Part shown: piece after piece, positions 6,153 through 17,200 of the stretch | Layout of the letters: the number at the start of each line of letters is the position of its first letter | Position numbering within the stretch: the stretch's first letter is position 1 | NCBI GenBank assembly: GCA_050739575.1 | Contig: JBOIBN010000024.1 | Coordinates: forward strand, 1-33,799 | Source of the DNA: JBOIBN01 sp050739575 | GTDB taxonomy: Bacteria > Pseudomonadota > Gammaproteobacteria > JAKDMP01 | DNA: 33,799 nt | Reading direction: 5' to 3' | Position numbers and translations under genes: made by a program | The notes under the pieces: model-generated | Database searches by the model: none | Told to the model about the DNA's origin: nothing | Seen by the model: the letters and a program-made list of their open reading frames with translations, nothing else

Positions 6153-8084
6153 TCAATCCTCCAGTCGGTGCCGGCCGCGGACAGCCACCTCCCGTGCCAG
6201 TCGCGCCTCGAATTCCGCGACCGGCAGGGTGCCGAGATCCTTCCCGGCGAGTGTGCGCACGGCAACGCCTTCCACTGCCCGCTCGCGCTCGCCGACGACG
6301 AGCAGGTACGGAACGCGCTTGAGCGTATGCTCACGAATTTTATAGCTTATGGTCTCGTTTCTCAAGTCGACCTCTACGCGAAAGCCCTTTTCGGCGAACC
6401 TGGACGTGACCTCGCGAGCGTAATCCGCCTGGGCCTCGCCGATCGCGAGCACCACCGCCTGCACCGGAGCGAGCCACGGCGGAAGCCGGCCCGCGTAGTG
6501 CTCGATCAGGATCCCGATGAACCGCTCCATGGAGCCGACGATGGCCCGGTGGAGCATCACCGGATGACGTCGCTCCGAGTGTTCGTCCACGTATTCGGCG
6601 CCGAGGCGCTCGGGCATCATGAAGTCCACCTGCATGGTGCCGACCTGCCAGTCGCGGCCGATCGAATCGCGCATGTGGTATTCGATCTTGGGTCCGTAGA
6701 AGACGCCTTCCCCCGGCAGTTCCTCCCATTCGACGCCGCTTGCAGTGAGTGCCACCCGCAGTGCCTCCTCGGCGCGATCCCAGACTTCGTCCGAACCGAT
6801 GCGTTTCTCCGGCCGCAGCGCAATCTTTACCTCGATTTTTTCGAAGCCGAAGTCGCTGTACACCTTCATCGCCTGACGGTGAAAGGCGGTCACTTCGAGC
6901 TCGATCTGTTCCGGCGTGCAAAAGGCATGACCATCGTCCTGGGTGAAGGCGCGTACGCGCATCAGGCCGTGCAGAGCGCCGGAAGGCTCGTTTCTGTGGC
7001 AGGAGCCGAACTCTCCGTAACGGATCGGCAGATCCCGGTAACTGTGCAGGCCGACGTTGTAAATCTGCACGTGGCCCGGGCAGTTCATCGGTTTGAGCGC
7101 GTATTCGCGCTTTTCCGATTCGGTGAAAAACATGTTTTCCTGGTAGTTATCCCAGTGCCCGGACTTCTTCCACAGCGATACGTCGAGCACCAGGGGACCG
7201 CGCACTTCCTGGTATCCGGACTCGCGATAGACGCCGCGCAGGTACTGTTCGACCTGCTGCCAGATCGCCCACCCGCGCGGGTGCCAGAACACCATGCCGG
7301 GGCCTTCTTCCTGCTGGTGGAAGAGGCCGAGCGCCTTGCCGATCTTGCGATGATCCCGTTTCTCGGCTTCCGCAAGTTGGGAGAGATGCGCCTTGAGCGC
7401 CTTCGTATCCGCCCAGGCGGTGCCGTAGATGCGTTGCAGCATTTCGTTCTTCGAGTCGCCGCGCCAGTATGCGCCGGCGACATGTGTCAGTTTGAACGCG
7501 CCGAGTTTGCCGGTGGACGGCACATGCGGACCGCGGCACAAATCCGTGAAGTCGCCCTGCGTGTAGAGCGACAGCTCCTCGCCGGCCGGGATGTCCTCGA
7601 TGATCTCAGCCTTGTAGCGCTCACCCATGCCACGGAAAAAGGCAATCGTCTCGTCGCGCTTCATGACGCGGCGCGAGACCGGCTGATCGGCCTCGGCGAG
7701 CTCGTGCATGCGGGCCTCGATGCTTTCGAGATCCTCGGGCGTAAACGCGCGTTCGTAGGCAAAGTCATAGTAGAAGCCGTTTTCGATCACCGGCCCGATG
7801 GTGACTTGCGCTTGCGGATAAAGTTGCTTAACTGTTTGTGCGAGAAGATGCGCCGTGGAATGGCGAATAACTTCAAGACCCTCCGGGTCACGAGCGGTTA
7901 CGATCTCGACCCGTGCATCGGAGGGGATTTCGCGATCGAGGTCCACCAGCCGTCCGTTGACGCGCGCGGCAAGCGCCGCCCGGGCGAGGCCGGCACCGAT
8001 GCTGCGGGCGACGTCGCCCGCGCTCACGGGACGCGGGTAGCGCCTTTCGCTGCCGTCGGGAAGGCTGATCGTAACTTCACTCAT
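6153..8084 (-). CDS. thrS: Threonine-tRNA ligase
   Basis: ThrRS charges tRNA(Thr) and edits Ser-tRNA(Thr). The 643 residues align along their whole length with the E. coli enzyme (642). They comprise an N-terminal TGS domain (about 1-63), the editing domain with HSTAHLLAQ (75-83) and CRGPHVPSTG (183-192), the class II catalytic core and the C-terminal anticodon-binding domain. The zinc ligands Cys335 (MNCPGH), His386 (DDGHAF) and His512 (MLHRAI) are present. I chose the ATG at 8084. A GTG at 8114 in the same frame would add ten residues unlike the family. The gene lies between tRNA-Val and infC. In E. coli ThrRS represses its own messenger through a tRNA-like leader; only a short hairpin at 8110-8128 can be seen here. 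Confidence 0.97.
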   Translation of the reverse strand: MSEVTISLPDGSERRYPRPVSAGDVARSIGAGLARAALAARVNGRLVDLDREIPSDARVEIVTARDPEGLEVIRHSTAHLLAQTVKQLYPQAQVTIGPVIENGFYYDFAYERAFTPEDLESIEARMHELAEADQPVSRRVMKRDETIAFFRGMGERYKAEIIEDIPAGEELSLYTQGDFTDLCRGPHVPSTGKLGAFKLTHVAGAYWRGDSKNEMLQRIYGTAWADTKALKAHLSQLAEAEKRDHRKIGKALGLFHQQEEGPGMVFWHPRGWAIWQQVEQYLRGVYRESGYQEVRGPLVLDVSLWKKSGHWDNYQENMFFTESEKREYALKPMNCPGHVQIYNVGLHSYRDLPIRYGEFGSCHRNEPSGALHGLMRVRAFTQDDGHAFCTPEQIELEVTAFHRQAMKVYSDFGFEKIEVKIALRPEKRIGSDEVWDRAEEALRVALTASGVEWEELPGEGVFYGPKIEYHMRDSIGRDWQVGTMQVDFMMPERLGAEYVDEHSERRHPVMLHRAIVGSMERFIGILIEHYAGRLPPWLAPVQAVVLAIGEAQADYAREVTSRFAEKGFRVEVDLRNETISYKIREHTLKRVPYLLVVGERERAVEGVAVRTLAGKDLGTLPVAEFEARLAREVAVRGRHRLED

Positions 8085-8109
8085 GGTTCGACAAGGCCCC
8101 AGACAACAA

Positions 8110-8128
8110 GGCACCGCTGCGCGGTGCC
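8110..8128 (-). promoter_or_regulatory. Small hairpin between tRNA-Val and thrS
   Basis: GGCACCG at 8110-8116 pairs perfectly with CGGTGCC at 8122-8128 around a 5-nt loop. It sits 5 nt after the tRNA-Val gene and 25 nt before the thrS start. The sequence after it on the minus strand is TTGTTGTCT, a poor U-tract. It could be a weak terminator, a processing signal for the tRNA or part of a thrS leader. The evidence does not separate these. Confidence 0.4.
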
Positions 8129-8133
8129 CGCAA

Positions 8134-8210
8134 TGGTAGGCGCGATTGGACTCGAACCAACGACCCCCACCATGTCAAGGTGGTGCTCTAACCAGCTGAG
8201 CTACGCGCCT
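8134..8210 (-). tRNA. tRNA-Val(GAC)
   Basis: Read on the minus strand the gene runs from AGGCGCGTAGCTCAGCTGG to CGCGCCT, discriminator A and an encoded CCA. The acceptor stem AGGCGCG/CGCGCCT is perfect. The anticodon stem CCACC/GGTGG encloses TTGACAT, giving anticodon GAC, and the T-arm contains GGTTCGAGTCC. The length is 77 nt. It lies 49 nt upstream of thrS. Confidence 0.97.
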
Positions 8211-8308
8211 TCCGAAGTCAACAAAGGAACCCTGGGAGCGCTCGTCCCTAATTTTCGGAGGTTTCCTAATTTATCACAGCAGAAATTGCCGGAAGGACGA
8301 CAGGCGAT

Positions 8309-8854
8309 TTACTGAAAAGCACCGGCGCGCACGAGTCGAATGGGGTGTCCAACACTCATGACGTCGTAGACCGCCTGACCGGTGTCGAAATTCAGGGTCC
8401 ATGCCGTGTTGACGCTGCCCTCCAGAGGGGAGGCACTCCAGAATGCCTGTATGTCCGTGTTCGGGAAGGCGGTCAGGTTGATCGCGGGATTGCTGCAATG
8501 ATAGCGGGTGATAGACATCAGTTCGCGCAAATTAGGCAAGCGCCAGTCGGTATAACCCGCGAACCCGCCGCCCTGATCGAAACTCTGAACCGTCTGTAGC
8601 GCATTTTGCCAGGTGTATGAAGTGGCACCCCCGCTACAGGCCGAGTTCCCGGCGTTCCATGTCTGACCCAAGGCACAGCGCATCCACATAAGCCCCGTCT
8701 GTAAATCGACGGTGGTCCCGTCGCTGTTCGCCTGATAACGGCTGGTGGGTGCATCGTCCACCGTGGATGTGTTGCAGGTTTGGGCGTAAGCTGCCGTCGC
8801 GAGCGCTCCGGTTGCCGTCAAGACCAGAAACCAACGGAAAGGGCTGCGGTGCAT
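8309..8854 (-). CDS. Exported DUF1566 domain protein
   Basis: This is a protein of 181 residues with a clear signal peptide: MHRSPFRW, a hydrophobic core to about residue 20, and a likely cut after AYA at 24. The rest is one DUF1566 (Lcl_C-type) domain, seen in TGLMWMRCALGQTWN, YTWQNALQTV and GYTDWRLPNLRELMSI, where the DWRLP-x-x-x-EL core is diagnostic. FWSAS and RLVRAG close the domain. The biochemical function of DUF1566 is not known to me; it occurs in secreted and surface proteins. The ATG shares one base with the stop of the upstream lipoprotein gene (TGATG), behind a GAGGAGG ribosome site, so the two are translated together and probably act together outside the cytoplasm. Confidence 0.88.
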   Translation of the reverse strand: MHRSPFRWFLVLTATGALATAAYAQTCNTSTVDDAPTSRYQANSDGTTVDLQTGLMWMRCALGQTWNAGNSACSGGATSYTWQNALQTVQSFDQGGGFAGYTDWRLPNLRELMSITRYHCSNPAINLTAFPNTDIQAFWSASPLEGSVNTAWTLNFDTGQAVYDVMSVGHPIRLVRAGAFQ

Positions 8855-10272
8855 CAGGGATTTCCTCCTCGAACCAAGAGCACATAAGTCGCGCCGGCCT
8901 TGGGCAGAAAGCTGTCGTATCCATAAAGGGCACTGATAGTTACCGCTCGTGCGCCGGCGTTTATCGGCTCCGGTGTTGCGGTCCAGTACCCAGCGCCCTC
9001 GAACGTCGGGATCGAGGGCAGCGGTCCGTTCGGCGTACCCGGCGCGCCGATGTTGACCAGGTTACGGAATTCCGCCGCACTCGGAAGCCGCCAGTCATGG
9101 TATCCGCACAGGCCGTATTGGTTCGCGGCCTGTGCAAAATGGTAGGTGTCCAGCTTGTTGGGCCCCCCGTTGGCCTTGCCGGAACTACCGCCGTTGCTGC
9201 TGGCGTTCGGGTCGTACCAAGTGTAGAAGTAGCCGGAATCGAATATCCCCGCGGTTACTACCGGCGTGGGCACCTCCCAAACCAGCCCCGTCCAGTTATC
9301 CTGCACACAGGCCCACGGCTCTACAGCATAATTGGCACTTTGGTTGAACAACGGCTTGCCATCATTGCCGAGCAGAGTGAAATCGTAGCCGAAGATGCCC
9401 GAACCGACTTTGGCCAAGGTGCCGGCTATGCCGGCGGGATCGCGCCCGATATCGGCGTCCTGCTGCGGGAAATCGCTCTGGGGGCAAGTATCGGGATTGG
9501 AAGGGCCGCCGTTGGTTGTGGTGGCGCAACCGGTTACCCCGGTGTCGTTAAGCGGTTCGGGATAATAACGTAGCACCGCGGCGGCCGTTCCCTGTCCCAA
9601 AGCCAGATTCCCGCTCGGGTTGCTCAATTGCAGGGTAAACGCCCGCGATGCCTGTGCCTCCACCCCGCTGAGCTGCACGGCGATAGTCTGGCTGAGCACA
9701 CCGGGGCCGAAGGTCAAGGTGCCGCTGGTTGCGGTGTAATCGGTGCCCGCCTTGGCCGTGCCGTCGGAGGTGGCATAGTTGACAGTGGCCTGTCCGTTCG
9801 GCGCATTGGAAAGCGACACTGTGAAGTCCACGCTGGTAGGAGTGCCGTTATGCACGTAAACCGGTGCACCAAATACCGAGACCGTGGGTGGATTGGGATT
9901 GACCAGAATGGTCACCCCGGCCGGAGCCGAATCACCCGCGCTGTCGGTGGCGATATACGTAAACGTGTCCGTGCCGGTGAAATTGCTGTTCGGCGTATAG
10001 GTGATCACGCCCGTATCTTTGTCCACATCCACGGTACCGTCGGTAGGATCATCCTGGACCGAGTAGGTCATCGGGTCATTGTTCAGGTTCGAGGCGTAAA
10101 GCTGGCCGCTGACGGTCATATCCGGCGAAGTTACGAAGTAGGCATTGACTGCATACGGCACTAGGTCGGTCGTTTTAGGGCTGCTGCTGCTGCTACCGCC
10201 GCCGCAGCCCGCGAGGAGGAACGCACATAGACAGGCCGTCATGAGGCCCTGAACTGACAGCTTGGAACGCAA
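8854..10272 (-). CDS. Lipoprotein with Ig/cadherin-like, Calx-beta and DUF1566 domains
   Basis: With a TTG start at 10272 (AGGAG six nt upstream) the product has 472 residues and a lipoprotein signal, MRSKLSVQGLMTACLCAFLL-AGC, with the lipidated Cys at 23. A GGG-Ser linker follows. Residues about 38-125 look like an Ig/cadherin-type repeat (GVITYTPNSNFTGTDTFTY). Residues about 130-235 form a Calx-beta domain (ATSDGTAKAGTDYTATSGTL), a fold often binding calcium. Residues about 315-470 are DUF1566 (WTGLVWEVP, YHDWRLPSAAEFRNLV). The architecture points to a membrane-anchored surface or periplasmic adhesion protein; no partner is proven. An ATG at 10242 would leave a very short signal peptide. 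A longer frame to 10443 would run into pgsA and is unlikely. It lies 67 nt after pgsA. Confidence 0.85.
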   Translation of the reverse strand: MRSKLSVQGLMTACLCAFLLAGCGGGSSSSSPKTTDLVPYAVNAYFVTSPDMTVSGQLYASNLNNDPMTYSVQDDPTDGTVDVDKDTGVITYTPNSNFTGTDTFTYIATDSAGDSAPAGVTILVNPNPPTVSVFGAPVYVHNGTPTSVDFTVSLSNAPNGQATVNYATSDGTAKAGTDYTATSGTLTFGPGVLSQTIAVQLSGVEAQASRAFTLQLSNPSGNLALGQGTAAAVLRYYPEPLNDTGVTGCATTTNGGPSNPDTCPQSDFPQQDADIGRDPAGIAGTLAKVGSGIFGYDFTLLGNDGKPLFNQSANYAVEPWACVQDNWTGLVWEVPTPVVTAGIFDSGYFYTWYDPNASSNGGSSGKANGGPNKLDTYHFAQAANQYGLCGYHDWRLPSAAEFRNLVNIGAPGTPNGPLPSIPTFEGAGYWTATPEPINAGARAVTISALYGYDSFLPKAGATYVLLVRGGNP

Positions 10273-10339
10273 ACTCAACTCCTGCGATGATTCGGACGCG
10301 ATACCGAGCGCGCACGATAGCGTTGATTGCCGACGTCTG

Positions 10340-10924
10340 TCAAAGTTCACCGGGCTCTTCGCGGTGGCCGCCGGTGCGCAGCCGCGGCCAGGCCGAGCGC
10401 AGATACAGGCACATGGAGAAGACCGTGAGGGTAGTGGCGACATAGAGCAGCGCGAGTCCGATCAGATACAGCGGCATGTCGGCGAGCGCATGTCCGTAAA
10501 GCAGGAGGGCGATTGCTGCCATCTGCACCGCGGTTTTAACCTTGCCTGCCCAGGATACCGCCAGCACGCCGGTGGCCCCCACCCCGGCCATCCACTCGCG
10601 CAGCGCCGAGATGGCGATTTCGCGGCCGATAATGATGAGGGCCGGGATTGCAATCCAGGCCTGCGGCGAAGCCATGACGATCAGCACCAGTGCCGTTGCG
10701 ACGAGAAGCTTGTCGGCGACCGGATCAAGAAAGGCCCCGAAGCGCGAGCCCTGGTCAAGGCGCCAGGCCATAAAGCCGTCCAGCCAGTCGGTTACCGCTG
10801 CCGCGACGAAGATGATGGCCGCCGCCGGATGCGCCCACCGGAACGGCAGGATAAAGATCAGCACCAGTACCGGGATCAACACCACCCGGAACAGGGTCAG
10901 CAAATTGGGCAATCCGATCCTCAT
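10340..10924 (-). CDS. pgsA: CDP-diacylglycerol-glycerol-3-phosphate 3-phosphatidyltransferase
   Basis: PgsA makes phosphatidylglycerol phosphate, the first committed step to phosphatidylglycerol and cardiolipin, in the inner membrane. The 194 residues start MRIGLPNLLTLFRVVLIPV and show several membrane helices. The CDP-alcohol phosphotransferase motif is visible as TDWLDG...GSRFGAFLDPVADK, with the Asp residues that bind metal. GREIAISALREWMAG is also typical. One point is odd. The motif's DGxxAR reads DGFMAW here, with Trp in the Arg position and Arg one residue later. The ATG at 10924 is chosen because it lies one base after the uvrC stop and gives the family N-terminus. The uvrC-pgsA pair is conserved in many proteobacteria. 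Confidence 0.95.
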   Translation of the reverse strand: MRIGLPNLLTLFRVVLIPVLVLIFILPFRWAHPAAAIIFVAAAVTDWLDGFMAWRLDQGSRFGAFLDPVADKLLVATALVLIVMASPQAWIAIPALIIIGREIAISALREWMAGVGATGVLAVSWAGKVKTAVQMAAIALLLYGHALADMPLYLIGLALLYVATTLTVFSMCLYLRSAWPRLRTGGHREEPGEL

Positions 10925-10925
10925 G

Positions 10926-12802
10926 TCAGGTTTCCGAGAGATGCTGGACGATGCGGGTTGCGAGTGCATGGCTGATTCCGGGAACCGTTTCCAGATCCAT
11001 TGTGCTCGCCCGCTGGAGTCCCCGGAGTCCGCCAAAGCGGGTCAATAGTTGCCGGCGACGTAAGGGTCCGACGCCGGGCACCGCATCCAGTACCGATTCG
11101 CGGCGATGGAGAGTGCGTGCGCGCCGATGTCCCGTCAGCGCGAACCGGTGCGACTCGTCGCGCAATGCCTGGACGAGATGCAGCGCCGGCGAGTCCGACG
11201 GTAGAGACAGGGTATGGCCATCAGGGGCGAGGACCAGCCGATCCAGACGCGCACGCCGACCTTGCCCCTTGGTTATGCCCGCAAGGCGCAGCGTTTCGAG
11301 TTTCAAATCCTTCAACACAGTAGCTGCGCGGCGCACCTGTGCGGGACCGCCGTCCACCAGGACGAGATCCGGCAGCCGGTCGCCTTCCGCTTTAAGGCGG
11401 CCGTAGCGGCGTGCGAGCACTTCGGCGAGTGCGGCGTAATCGTCCCCGGCCGCGGCTCCGCGCACTCGATAGCGGCGATAGGCGCTCTTGAGGGGACCAC
11501 TGCGTTCGAATACCACGCAGGAACCGACGGTCGCCTCGCCGCCGCTGTGACTGATATCGAAGCACTCGATACGTCCGAGTGATCCGGCGGGGAGATCGAG
11601 CGACCGCTCGAGCACCGCGTAACGCGTTTCGAACGCAGCCACGGCTCCGGTACGGACAGCCAACGCCTCGCGTGCATTGTTCGCGGCGAGCCCGATGAGA
11701 CGGCGCGACGTTCCACGTACCGAGGGGCGAATCGTGATCGGGTGTTCGGCGCGGGCGGAAAGCGCCGCTGCCAGTATTTCCGCGTCTTGGAGTCCACGGT
11801 CGGGGATCAACCGGGGCGGGGAGACATGTTCCAGATAATGCTGGGCGATAAAGCTTGCGAGTGCGACGGACGGTTCCTCGTCCACCCCGACGGCCAGCAG
11901 GTAATGCCGGCTTTCCAGTACGCGCCCGTGACGCACCGGCAATACCACCACTACAGCGCTGCGTTCGGCGACTGCGATGGCGAGAATGTCGCAATCGCCC
12001 AGACCGGAGACGACGTCTTGATGCGCACGAACTTGACGCAGACGCTGGATTTGATCACGGATTCGGGCCGCTTGCTCGTATTCAAGCGCCGCGCTCGCGC
12101 TTTCCATCCGCTCGCCCATATCGCCGATCACGCTTTCGTCGCGGCCTTCCAGGAAATCCACCGCGTGAGTGAGATCGCGCGCGTAATCGCCTTCGCCGAT
12201 GTAGCCCACGCAGGGTGCGGAGCAGCGCTCGATCTGGTATTGCAGACAGGGCCGGGTGCGATTCAGGAAATAGCGGTCGGTGCAGTTGCGCAGACGAAAC
12301 ACCCGTTGCAGTTCCGTGAGCGTTGCGCGCGCGGCACCGGCATTGGGATACGGACCGAAAAGCCGAGTTCCCGCCCGCCGCGGGCCACGATAGAACGCGA
12401 GGCGCGGAAACCCGAGCCCTTCTTCCATGCGGATGTAGGGATAGCTTTTGTCGTCGCGGAGCAGCACGTTGTAGCGCGGGCGATGACGCTTGATAAGCGT
12501 ACTTTCGAGCAGCAGCGCCTCGACTTCGTTCGCGGTCCGAGTCAGTTCGATCCGAGCAAGCTGGCGCAGCATGGCGGCGACCTTGGCGCTCGCGGGTCGC
12601 CGCCCGAAATACGAAGAGAGCCGGCGGCGAAGATCGCGCGCCTTGCCGACATAGATCAGACGTTCGCTGGTGTCGTAGAAGCGGTAGATGCCCGATCCGC
12701 GTGCGGCCCGTGCGACGAAGTCACGGGGATCAAAATATCCGGTTGCGCTCCCGTTCCCGGCGGCGGATTCCGTGCCGACTCGCGAGTTCTTCGCTGCGGC
12801 GC

Positions 12803-12806
<4 letters not shown>
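10926..12806 (-). CDS. uvrC: Excinuclease ABC subunit C
   Basis: UvrC makes the two incisions either side of a DNA lesion in nucleotide excision repair, working with UvrA and UvrB. The 626 residues hold the GIY-YIG nuclease (about 37-115; GIYRFY and YVGKARDLRRRLSSYF), a UVR UvrB-binding segment (LEYEQAARIRDQI), the RNase H-like nuclease domain (ECFDISHSGGEATVGS, LVLVDGGPAQV, LRDESHRFALTGHR) and two C-terminal helix-hairpin-helix motifs (VPGVGPLRRRQLL and VPGISHALATRIV). The N-terminus has roughly 17 more residues than the E. coli protein, but no other start codon exists nearby. The GTG start overlaps the icd stop by 4 nt (GTGA), and its own stop is one base before pgsA, so icd, uvrC and pgsA are probably co-transcribed. 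Confidence 0.96.
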
Positions 12807-14170
<1,364 letters not shown>

Positions 14171-14244
14171 TCACGAAACAGTTAATTTTATCGCAGCGGT
14201 GCCCGCGTTCCCGGGAGCGCCACTGCATGCTGCGCATCGGGCAA

Positions 14245-17200
14245 TCAGGATTCGGGAAGCAGTACGGCGCCCGGTAAGGGACTCAAAAGCTCGGCCGCGA
14301 GGAGTTCGTCGCCCCGGTAGTGTCGTCCCGTGAAAAGCTCGCGCCAGGTTCGCGTTTGCGAGTTGGGTGTGGCACTCCGCGTATTTCCCCAGGCTCCGGC
14401 GGACAGTGCACATCTACCTTTTTGCATCAGGGCGGGGCAGACACGGGCAATGAAGACCAGCACTTCCTTGTCCGCGTACCTGCGGCGAAAGGCCAGCACG
14501 TCGTCGGCCCGTGCGCCTTCCATCGGCACCGGTTCGTAATGTCCGTTCGCAAAAACGTCTGGGTTCGAGCGGCGCAGCTCGAGCAGCTTGGCCAGCACAT
14601 AAAACTTGATACGGCCATCGGGCCACTCTGCCAGCAATTCGCGCAGATCGTGTCCACAATCCGTGGATTGACCAGCAGTCTTGGGGGAGAAGTCCGCGAG
14701 CAGTCTCTCGCGCAAGAGATAGTCCACTGGTCGACGGTTGTCCGGGTCCACCAGCGTGAGATCCCACAGTTCGGTACCTTGATAGAGGTCGGGCACGCCG
14801 GGCGCCGTGCACTTGAGCGCGAGCGCGGCGAGACTGGCCAGCGCTCCGCTGCGGGCAACGGCGGCCGCAAAGGACAGAAAGTCGTGCTGGAAATCAGCGG
14901 CGCGCGCCGGATCGAGCAAGGCGGCAGCGTAGACCGCGAGCTTTTTTTCGTATGCGACGTTCGGCGAGAGCCATGACGAACGTTGCTTGCCTTCGCGCAA
15001 TGCCTTGGTCAGGTATTTCTCGAGCCGCACGGCCAGGCTTTCGCACGCTGCCTTATCGAGCGGTACCGCGGCGGGCGGCGGCCAAGCGGCGAGCAGTGTC
15101 TGCCACGCCAGGTATTCGTCCGCCGGATGCACGCCGTCGGGACGCAGGGGCGCCGCGGCGCTGCGCAGCCGCGAGACCAACCGCCGCCATTCGTCCGCAT
15201 GCGCGGTGAACATTGCGAGGCGCATTCGCGCATCTTCGCCGCGCTTGGTATCATGCGTCGCACTTGCATTGAGCGCCGCCGGCCAGTCGCGGGCGCGCCG
15301 CGTCATGCGCACATGAAATTCTTCGTTCGAGAGCGACGCGACACGTGGGTCGCCGCCGACCTCGTTCAAGGCAAGTAGCGCGAAATCGCGGTAGAAGGCG
15401 GTGTCTTCGAGACCCTTAGCCATCGCCGCGGACGCCAGCTGCCAAAAGCGCGCAACGCCGTCGCGTAGCGGTGCCGGAAGCCGCGCCGCTTCGTCGAGCG
15501 GCAGCGCGAGCAGATGGCCGAGCCATTCGCCCGTTTCGGCGTCTTGAACCGCAGCGGCCGCTTGGGCGACGATCGCCTCCTGCGCCGCGCGTGCGGAGTC
15601 GGGCGCGTCGGGATAGGCGCGATACACGGGCAGTGCGACGACGATTTCGACCAGAGCGATGCGCAAGCGCTCCAGCGCCACCGGCGCCCGTGGAGCCAGT
15701 GCAGTGACGATGCGATCGAGCATCGGGGCAAACAGATCTTCCACCGTCTCGCGCTTGGCGAGCGCCAGAGTCTCGTCGAAGGGCTGGGCGTCCGGCACGA
15801 ACTCGCGCCACAGCGTCTGGAGTTTCGCTGCGCCGGCGGCCGGCACGAAAAGCCGCGTTACGTCGTTCAGGAACTCGTATCCCGTCGTGCCGGCGACGGG
15901 CCACGGGCAGAGCGTTTCGTCCACAGCGAGAATTTTCTCGACCCACAGCGGCACATCGCCGCCGTGCGCTTCGACGAGTTCGCGAAGCCTTTCGAGATAG
16001 CGCCCGGGCGCCGCGAGCCCGTCCACGTGGTCGAGGCGCAGGCCCTGCACGCTGCCCTCGTCGAGCAGCCGGCGAATGCCCGCATGCACGGCGCCGAACA
16101 CGGCGGGGCGTTCCATGCGCAGGGCCGCAAGATCGGCGATGTCGAAGAAGCGGCGGTAGTTGATTTCCTCCACAGCGCGGCGCCAGTGAACGAGCCGCCA
16201 CGCCTGTCGTTCAAGTAGCCGCGTCATCGGGCCTGCATTGTGCGAAAAGTCTGCGACGGTCTCCTTCAGCGTCTTCAAAACCTGCGCGTCCTCAGCGAGT
16301 ACGGCGAGTTCGGCCTCTAACGTGAGCCCGGTGGCGCGGCGCTCGCCCGTCGGCACGGCGGCGAGTCCGCGTAGACGCCGTGCGAGCGTTGCGAGCTGCG
16401 TGCGTTCCGGAGCCTCGACGCGGTGTGCGGCAAGTCGCACGAGTGCAGCGGTGGAAGCCGGGGCGAGCGGTAGAAGGTGTGAGAAATACCTGGCACAGAA
16501 ACGTCCCGAGGGTTCAAAGGCGAGACTGATCTCGCCGCGGGAGAGCACTTCATCGAGCGTTGCGGCGAGCACCGGCACGAGTAGGCGGGCGTCGTCTCCC
16601 GACCAGTCCACGTCGAAGCTCGCGTCGTGTACCGAGGCGTGTCCCCACTCGAGGAGATCCATCCACCAGGGATTGCCGGGATGCGCGCCCATGTGATTGG
16701 GCACGAAATCCACGACGAGGCCGAGGCCTTTGCGTTCAAGCGCATCACGCAACTCGCTGAAACCTGCGCCGCCGCCGCGCGCTTCGTCCAGCTGCGTGGG
16801 ATCGGTCATGTCATAACCGTGCGTGCTTCCCGGTACGGCGCTCATCACCGGCGAGAGATACAGATGGCTTACGCCCAGTCGGGCGAGGTAGGGCGCGAGC
16901 GCAGCAGCCTCGCCGAAGCCGAAGTCCGCGTGGAGTTGCACGCGGTAGGTCGCGGTGAGTGTGGTGTCATCACGCCTGCGCGGTGTGCCGCGCTCCGCCT
17001 GCACGGCGCATACGACCTCGACGAAGCGCGGATCGGCGAGCCATTCCGGCCAAGGCGGGAAGCGCAGACTGCGCCAGTTGGGCTCCTCGACCGTCGTGCC
17101 CGGCACGTTGACGGGATCCGCGATCTCGAGCGCATCCTCGGGCTGGATCGCAAGCAAGCGGCTGGGCGTACGCGCAAGCCAGCGGTAGGCCGCGGCCGCT

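Noticed and set aside
6072..8315. Long open frame of 747 codons on the plus strand over thrS
   Set aside because: It is antisense to a fully conserved thrS, passes through the tRNA-Val gene and shows no protein-like family signature. High GC content opens such frames.
8309..10272. Diversity-generating retroelement acting on the DUF1566 genes
   Set aside because: No reverse transcriptase and no template/variable repeat pair is visible near the genes.
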